A stretch of DNA of 64,000 bases from assembly GCA_036346255.1 (NCBI GenBank), contig CM070625.1, positions 16,763,488 to 16,827,487 of the forward strand, read 5' to 3'. The DNA comes from Ampelocalamus luodianensis. Lineage: Eukaryota; Streptophyta; Magnoliopsida; Poales; Poaceae. A program made the position numbers and the translations under genes. The notes beneath the pieces are model-generated. The model did no database searches and was not told the DNA's origin. It was given only the letters and a program-made list of their open reading frames with translations. This document shows, piece by piece, positions 57,265-64,000 of this stretch (its first letter is position 1; the number at the start of each line of letters is the position of its first letter).

Positions 57265-58795
57265 TCAAATCGTCCTGAAAAGCTGGCTCGTCTGGTCACA
57301 TCGTCCTGAAAAGCTGGCACCCGTCTCCCCCAAGGGGCTGGGAGTGCAGGACCTCTGCCGCAGACGAATCGCGCATGACACGTCAGAATCGTACTCCTCC
57401 ATGAAGATATCATGCACTAAGGCACTCCGCGTGTACCAGTACAGGTAGTCTCGCGTGCATAGCACCGATAGTCCATTGGGGGCACGCGCGATCACCCTGG
57501 CGTCACTGTACGGTGTCCAGATGACGCGGTCATCGATTAGCTGATCGAACATCGCAACGTACTCCGGGTAAGAGCCCTGCGAGGTGATCGGCGTGAAGGT
57601 GACCTGTGCAATAGAACACTGCAAACTAAGAACACGAAATAGTGATTGCAATACGAAAACAATAAATGACTATGAAACTAACCCGTCGGCGGTACCACAC
57701 AGTGCCCATGGTCGGCCGGTCCAGGTCGTCCTACGGGACGTACAAGCTATCCTCGTACGCTCCCAAGTCCGGTGTGGCCGTCCGTCCGGACATGCTCCAA
57801 CGACCACGGTGCGGTGAAGCAGGCATCCCGAGAGGATGGAGCCGCGTGGCGCACGCCGCCACGCGTCGCACGCGGTCGCGTGATGCGTTGCGCACAGCAC
57901 CGCCGGACCCCACGCGTACTGCGGGATCTGGTCGACCGGTGAGTCCGCCACCTCACACGCGTACCGAATGTAGTGCTTGTCGACGCTGTCGCCGTGGGAG
58001 CCCAGGAACATGACCCACCCGAACAACCACAGTAGGTAGGCCTCGAAGTGCCTCCTAACAGCGACGTCCCTTGGGTTCTGCGCCATACGCTCGGGCTGCA
58101 AGAAGACACGTACACGTCAGCAAGGTTCACATACGAATTGTTGCGAGAGAACAATAGTTACGAACACTTACATAGAATCGCGATCCACTTCGGCGTGGGC
58201 GTGCGGCGTCTTTGAACTCCGTACCGGTACTGGCGGCACATCGTGGAACTCGGCTAGAGGTGCAGTGCGCCACGTGGCCGGGATGTCGTGCGCCGCCATC
58301 GGAGCACCTGCGCACGGCAACCCGGTCAGATAGCTCACGTCCTGCAGCGTCGGCGTCATCTCCCCGCACGGGAGGTGGAACGTGTGGGTCTCGGCCTCGG
58401 CGGTCAACGGCCCAAGCAGTCGGCGGGGCGGTTGTATGGAAAACGCCTAGATGTACGACCAGCACGCTGGTCCTGATCGTCCTCCACCGTCGCCTCCACC
58501 ATCCTCGCTAGTGGAAGGAGGCCTGCCGCTCTCAACCTGCATCCAAACAATTAAGAACAAATAGGAGTCAACGCAAAATAATCAGACCGTGATTGAGTGC
58601 ATGAAGGACACAACTTCACGTACCTCGGAATCTAGTCTCGGTGCAGCCTCCATGCCCTGATGGGGGTGCGTAGCCGAAACGCCCCAAGCTCTATCGGCGC
58701 CTCGCCCTCCGGGGGGAGCACGGTACTGAGGCGGCTACGGTGACGCGTGTCAATCACTGGGTCAAGCAACTCGTACTGACTCGCGTCTGCCATAC
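57265..58795 (-). pseudogene. plant mobile domain (PMD, PF10536) gene of the MULE, broken
   Basis: Minus strand, likely exons 58795-58624, 58536-about 58172, about 58106-57684 and about 57611-57265. The start at 58793 reads MADASQYELLDPVIDTRHRS. The diagnostic PMD core follows: ETHTFHLPCGEMTPTLQDVS then YLTGLPCAG, then YLLWLFGWVMFLGSHGDSVD with KHYIRYACEVADSPVDQIPQ and YAWGPAVL, and YEDSLYVP...DRPTMGTVWYRR. The last exon reads SYPEYVAMFDQLIDDRVIWT. PMD proteins such as MAIN/MAIL1 act in transcriptional control and TE silencing in Arabidopsis, and related domains are common in plant TEs. Several stops and frameshifts (for example near 58460 and 57850) disable it. Splice sites GTACGT, GTAAGT and GTTAGT are visible. 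Confidence 0.8.
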
Positions 58796-59368
58796 CTGAA
58801 AATGCAGCAAAAAATCATATATTTTTTTCATGCATCTTTACGTAGCCTATGTAGCAACTACGAATTTTCTTTACAAATTTAATACATATCATTCTATTTT
58901 TCTAGTTTAAATGGTATTTTTCGCACTAACAAGATATTGATCGCGCACTAACACAATAATAACAACGCACTAACAAAATAATAACCGCGCACACATATTC
59001 TCATTGCTCTTTCGACCTAATCAGCTACTTCGTGTTTATCTCACAATGTACCATACTCAATTCTATGTCGCTATTGTCGCAATTCTATATCGCTACACAA
59101 CTCAAAATATGTACTACACAGTTTGACTACATTTATCTAACCTACTCAAATCTATCTCGCTATTTGTCACAATTCTATGTCACATTTCGACTACATTTAT
59201 CTAACATACTCAATTCTATGTCGCTATTCTATGTTGCTACACAACTCAAAATATGTACTACACAGTTTGACTATATTTATCTAATATACTGAATTCTATG
59301 TCGCTATTTTTGTTTGCTAACCTACAAAGGTTTGGACGTAACGTACACAGTTTCAGAAAAAAATTACC

Positions 59369-59600
59369 TGCAAGATGATCGCTCGAAACCGATGCTCTGT
59401 CAATCTCTCTCCTCCGCGACGAACCGGCAGAGCTTCGCTACTATTTCTTCTCTTCCTCTCGAACTCTCTCTTGTAATTTTCTGGAATTAAAATGAATTCG
59501 GCTGGGATTTTTTGGGGTTTTTATAGTCTGGCTCCTGTCGCCAGTTCAACTAGCGACAGGAACCTATCGCCATTGAGCGGCAGCGAGAACCTATGGCGGT
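59369..59600 (-). promoter_or_regulatory. PMD-gene promoter and first non-coding exon within the right MULE end
   Basis: Minus-strand CTATAAAAACC (about 59517-59527) is followed by a leader that ends at the donor CTTGCAG/GTAATT (about 59368). Its partner acceptor TTTTCAG lies before the PMD start at 58795. Upstream of the TATA box is TGTCGCTAGTTGAACTGGCG (about 59535-59555), the MULE palindrome. Confidence 0.6.
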
Positions 59601-59624
59601 GACCGCGGCGAGAACCTCTGAACT

Positions 59625-59732
59625 TCACATGCGCCGCTTCAATCAAGCATGCGATATATTTTTGTAATTTTTGGTGGCGACTATTTATTTTTGTAAATAT
59701 CTTTTAAAATAATATTTTTTTAAAAAAAATTC
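59625..59732 (-). repeat. MULE right terminal inverted repeat
   Basis: Reverse complement matches 52549-52660: AAAAGATATTTACAAAAATA, AATAGTCGCCACCAAAAATT and TTGATTGAAG. Confidence 0.88.
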
Positions 59733-59742
59733 TCCCGATATA

Positions 59743-60671
59743 GATCTTATCGGAGGAGGTTCACATTACAAATCCACTTAAAAGTTCGAAGGCTAGCTGA
59801 TAATGATTAAAATTCCTAAATACTGCTTTAACATTTAATTAAAGACCACGTGACCCTTATGGTCGTAACCCCTGTGGTCAAAGACCCCTATGGTCGTAAG
59901 AATCCCAGAAATTGCTCTACGAGTACCCTAGTCGGAGAGACACTGCACCTTTTGTATAACCAGATAACTGCTCGAAGAATCTTTGGACTGGTACTTGGAC
60001 ACGATTCCAAGTACATTCCTTCCGTGTGATGAATGAGACATGTGCTTTATCTGCTCCAAACCACCCGATGCTTTTCAGCCCTAAGTCACTAACAATAACT
60101 ACTACACAGTTTTTACCTATGTTCGTCTCCCATTGTCACCAACCAGCGATTAGGTGTTCTTCCAACTGACAACAACTGTTTTCCTGCCTAGATGCGTCGT
60201 TTCCATAAGGTGTCTTCTTTAGGAATAACGGTGCCTCTTCGCTAGTATTTAAGGGTGGATGACGAGCGACATAAGAAGATAGTGAAGCACAACAAACAAG
60301 ACGAAGGAGAGGATGAGTGATTCAATATCACTATAGACAACTCAATTTTTCCAAGCAATATACTCAGTGTAATTAAGGCTAGTTTATCGCCTTGCCAGAG
60401 GCATCCCTGTAAAAATTAGTTCATTCAATAAAGAACAACCCTATTCTCCTCCAAGAATTCTCAACGATTTTCCTTATTTCATTTCGTAAGATCGACGACT
60501 TGATCGTCGACACTTCGATACGGCTAACGCCGGCTCAGATAATCTTTGGCTAGCATCGGCTCGAAAATGAATACGGCTAGTTTTATCGAAAACATATACG
60601 AATATGGTATGACACTATCCAACGGTTATGGCTACGACATCGGCTAGTCGACCGTCGATAAAGAAGATGAA
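59743..60671 (+). mobile_element. older Gypsy element, LTR-like part right of the MULE
   Basis: Plus-strand layout of an LTR: TAGTATTTAAGGG (about 60245) as a TATA-like box, a purine-rich leader, AATAAAGAACAA (about 60429) as a polyadenylation-like signal, then a tract with repeated CGGCTA words. With 52314-52548 it is probably one LTR split by the MULE. The antisense PF04195-type ORF beside it fits a Tat-lineage 3' end. Confidence 0.45.
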
Positions 60672-63600
60672 TGTAACGTCCCGTTTGTCTTAGAAGTTCT
60701 TGTCGGATTTCAAAACCTAAAAGGAACCATTTGGTTTATTGGTTTGCTCAAGCTTAACCTGGAATTTTGGAAATCTTGGAGGTTTAACTTGAACTAATCT
60801 AACCTTAACTAAAGTCTTTAAGCTCGTTGTTCGCTGTTGAAGTTTTTGGTGTTCTCAGACTTTTAGTTTTCCCTTCTCTTGGTGTTTTGAGTGCCCCTCA
60901 GCCTAGTTTCTCTCCTTTGGACCTTCCCTTTTGTAGATCTTGACTGTCAGGACCTCCCCTTTGTAGATCTTAACCGTCAGGACATCTCCTTTGTAGATCT
61001 TGACCGTTAGTACCTCCCCTTTTGTAGATCTTGACCATCAGTACCTCCCCTTTTGTAGATCTTGACCGTCAGAACCTCCCCTTTGTAGATCTTGACCATC
61101 AGGACCTCTCCTTTTGTAGATCTTTACCATCAAGACCTCTCCTTTGTAGGACCTCCCCTTGTACCCTTCTTTTCCTTAAATCTCTTAGCCTTGGGCCTCT
61201 TTCCGGATCTCCGCCGTTAGATCCTCTACCCCTTTGAATCTCATCCTTTAAAACCCCTTTTGTACTGGACCTCCTTTAAGTCCAGATCTAGTGCGTGCAT
61301 TCCCTTCTTTAGGACAGTTAGATTCCACTTGGATGGCCCGATTGAGAAGAGGTGTTTAGATGGTCCGAACGTTCCCTTACATGGAGGAGCATTCGATTGA
61401 GTTTGGACGGCCTCGATGTAAGTGCGCGTTCGCGCGGTCCGAACGTCTCCATCTCCTTGGACCACCCAATCAAGATAGTATGGCCCTGGTTTGTGCACCT
61501 TTACCTTATCCTTTGGATTTTATTTTTCCCTCAGGACTTCCTTGTCCTTAGGACTATTCTCTGGTCTTTTTGCAAAGACCACCCTCTTTGTCAGGACCAC
61601 CGTATGCGGTCATGACCTCTAGTTTTTTTGCAAAGACCACCCTCTTTGTCAGGACCACCTTATGGTCATAACCTCTGGTCTTTTTGCAAAGACCACCTTG
61701 GTGGAACATGACCTCCTTTGCCTTCTGCGGACCTCCTTCAGAGGACCCCCTTCTGAGGACCTCCTCCGCAGGACCCCCTCCTAAGACCGCCCCTTAGTTG
61801 TACTTTTCCTGTTGCTTTGACCAACCTCTTTGTTTGAGCCAGCCCTGTCCTCTTTTCTCTTTCTATATGTTTTGTAGCAGAAAGTCTCTGAACATTTAAT
61901 GTTGCTGCGGCACATTGAATGTAGTCTTGTCTGAGGTACTTTGTTCCTCCTTTTTATGGCATGCCTTGTCAAATTCTTGTCCTGTTTTTCACCTACCCTT
62001 GACACGTTGCCCTAGCTTCAGTGCGACCACATCTCTCCTGCTATTTGTAGCCAAGAGAGCCTCTTTTCACCTCCTTCTTCCTCATTTCTAACTCCTTAGT
62101 TTTCCTCTCGGTGTTGTGCTTGGAGTTTCACTCCCCTTTGGTTTGGACCTCCTCTCCCGCAGGACCCCCTGTTCTTCCTCGATTTTAGTTGGATTTGCTT
62201 GAGTTCTTTAAAGTCTTTGGAGTTCTTTTGTTGAGCTTATTTTGTTTATTTGGTTCTTTACAAATGTGTAGGTCCCGAGTTTGAAGAGGAGTTCTTGGAT
62301 CAAGCTCTCCCTACCGATGGCTCCCCACTGACTCAACAAAGGCAAGTCGCAAGCCTTTGATCATCTTGAACCTAACATTTCAAAATTATCTTGTTTATCT
62401 TCATGTGCATGGCTACTTTCCTTAAGTAAAAGGTTTTTGCGTAGTAGCTTCTCCTACTTGTTATTATGCCTCCTTGGATGCTTGTACACAACATGTTGAC
62501 ATGTTACCTTGAACACCTTAGTGTGGGTGTTTTGTTGGCATCCCTTGTTTTTGCCAATTTGGGACCGTAGAATGCTTAGCCTTGCTCTAGTACCGTTGGT
62601 CTCGAGAATCTATGTTTTTCTTTTAATAATCTTGACTAATAAACTATGGAATGGTAGTAGGTGCCATTGATGTGCAACTGTGGTGTGAGGCCCAGTTGTG
62701 TCATTTGCGGCGCGATGCTACTAATGTTTAAACTTGTGCCTGGACTTGGTGGTCCTATGGCTTGGGTTGAACCCTAAACCGTTTTATGCTCGGGCGAGTT
62801 GGTCGGGAGTGACTAGCGGGTGCTATACGCACATTGGGTTTGTGGTCAGACTCGCCTGATGTAGCCAACTAAGGATTTAACCTTGTGTTCTTTGATCCGG
62901 GTTTGTCGTGCAACAACAAGATCACTTTATGGGAGTGGTCTGGGCCAAATAATTAGTAAGGAGTTGGCTTGGTTCTGTTGTGGTTGAGCGTGTGATTCGC
63001 TGGTGCAAGAGGGGACACCCGATAACCTAGCAGGGGGGATTTGCGAAACCTTAGCGGGCAGCTCTGAGCCAGTTCCAAGCTTTGTAAAGGCCTTGTCGTG
63101 CTCTCTAGGCTGCTCATCTTCGGAAATGAGCAAGGTTTCGACAGGAACGCCCCCCCTCCCCGCGCGCTAGAGAGGTCGTGAATTGTGGGTAAAGTTGTAC
63201 ACATCTGCAGAGTGTAAAATCTATTTGAATAGCTAAGTCCTTGGTCATGGACATTGCCTGAAGTTAATGCGCAAGGGGTAGTTTCTTTTACAAAACTTTG
63301 TTCCTGGGCACTTTTGTGAGGGGCTATGGCTTTTATCTCGAAGAGACCTTGACCGGCTTTAGAGAGGTCATGGCTGGCTCAAGAAAGGTCCAGGGACTGG
63401 GTGTGTGGAACTCTAGGGTGGTCCAAGGTGCTCCTGAGTTGGTGCTCAGGGAGGTCTTGGGGCCCTAGGGTAGTCTTTCGGAGCTCTAGAGTTGGTGCTC
63501 TAGGGTGGTTGTGGGGTGGTCCTGGACGTGGGTGCGACCAAGACCTCCCACGCGAGGAAGCGAATTGGTGCTCACAACCTCCCATGAAAAACCCATATTC

Positions 63601-64000
63601 TTGTTGTTTTGTATTTTGTTTTGAAACGTGAGCTCTTTAATCTATATATGCTATTGTCAAATACTGCTTTGTGTAACTAACCCTGCAGCTCCCCATTGCC
63701 AAGCCCATACATGAATATTATTTTGCATCCCTGTTCTCTGTGACTTGCTGAGTACATTCAACGTACTCATGGATTTAAGCTCTCTGTTTGAGCAGTGATT
63801 GAAGATGAACAAGTTCCTAGAAGCTCAGACCTCTTCGAGGAGTTCTTTGATGACCCAACTTTCTAGGAGACGTCCTCCACTCGACAGCCTGTGGGTTTGC
63901 TGGATGGCTCCGCACTTTTGTAATTTTTCATTGTGCAGGTTCTGTTGTTGTTTTTCTTTTTTGTAAGCCCATGTAGGCAACCGTTGTAAATAACCTTAGT
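60672..64000 (+). mobile_element. LTR C of the A/B family, plus orientation, running off the window
   Basis: Starts TGTAACGTCCCG, like the LTR A and B starts. Shared family segments appear reversed relative to A and B: TTTGGTTTATTGGTTTGCTC, GAGAGCCTCTTTTC near a decayed TATA (about 62040), TTTACCCACAATTC-like and ACTCTGCAGATGTG near 63190-63220, and TTGAGCAGTGATTGAAGATG near 63790. It is at least 3329 bp and still lacks the ...CCCGACA end, so a full element or a solo LTR are both possible. Its U3 minisatellite differs from those of A and B. Confidence 0.75.
60931..61145 (+). repeat. minisatellite in LTR C, 7 units of 30-32 bp
   Basis: Units start TGTAGATCTTGACCGTCAGG and end ACCTCCCCTT, at about 60931, 60961, 60991, 61022, 61054, 61084 and 61115, with small variations. 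It lies in U3. Confidence 0.9.

Larger units (their letters stand above)
52549..59732 (-). mobile_element. Mutator-like element (MULE), 7.2 kb, with MURA, GRF-like and PMD genes
   Basis: Flanked by TCCCGATATA at 52539-52548 and 59733-59742, identical (10 bp). The terminal inverted repeats of about 100 bp share TTTTAAAAGATATTTACAAA, ATAAATAGTCGCC and CCAAAAATTACAAAAATAT. On the minus strand it carries a MURA transposase (about 53040-55699), a GRF-like zinc-finger gene (about 56350-57148) and a plant-mobile-domain gene (about 57265-58795), each with its own TATA box. Segments at 52800-52990 and 56090-56240 are similar, as are the palindromes at 52694, 56016 and 59535. The element may therefore have arisen by joining or internal duplication of two units. 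All three genes carry stops or frameshifts. Confidence 0.9.

Overview
The window is plant nuclear DNA, almost certainly from a grass (Poaceae). It has GC-rich 5' gene ends, short phase-conserved introns, and grass-type CACTA, MULE, hAT, SINE, MITE and LTR-retrotransposon sequence filling the space between genes. I see only two genes that look like host genes in use. One is a calcium-dependent protein kinase (CDPK) gene at 258-2474 with eight exons. The other is an intronless VQ-motif gene of the sigma-factor-binding (SIB) type at 27123-27581. Almost everything else is mobile DNA or its remains.

Layout. 1-2790: CDPK gene, with two apparent one-base frameshifts of opposite sign and one GC-AG intron. 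About 3606-16265: a CACTA (En/Spm) complex. Six arrays of a TCACAGACGGTT-type subterminal motif alternate with decayed minus-strand genes: a Transposase_24/Ulp1-like ORF, a TNP2 transposase, a captured F-box-type gene and an unrecognised coiled-coil gene fragment. A 330-bp hairpin lies in the middle. 16.8-26.5 kb: a Copia-like LTR, a hAT-type MITE with 8-bp target duplication, a tRNA-derived SINE, a degenerate repeat block, a Mutator-type MITE with 10-bp target duplication, and a Stowaway-like MITE. 27.1-27.6 kb: the VQ gene. 29.2-32.1 kb: a second broken member of the unrecognised coiled-coil family, then an unusual TTTACTG-rich degenerate tandem repeat. 32.1-39.9 kb: Gypsy-type LTRs in both orientations, a MITE, TA microsatellites and a gag-like fragment next to a likely primer-binding site. 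42.0-45.0 kb: a broken hAT transposase gene of the TTF-zinc-finger type.

The right third is a clear nest. Two solo LTRs of one Gypsy-like family (45135-47799 and 48259-51567) each have perfect 5-bp target duplications. A third LTR of the family starts at 60672 and runs off the window. They sit in and next to an older Gypsy element that carries an antisense PF04195-type ORF. That older element is also split by a 7.2-kb Mutator-like element (52549-59732) with long terminal inverted repeats and a 10-bp target duplication.

The MULE is the most notable object. On one strand it carries the remains of three genes: a MURA transposase, a GRF-like zinc-finger protein and a plant-mobile-domain (PMD) protein. 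A palindrome built on TCGCCAGTTGAACTGGCGA lies just upstream of the TATA boxes of the MURA and PMD genes, and also in the left terminal repeat. All the element genes carry stops or frameshifts, so none looks autonomous as sequenced.
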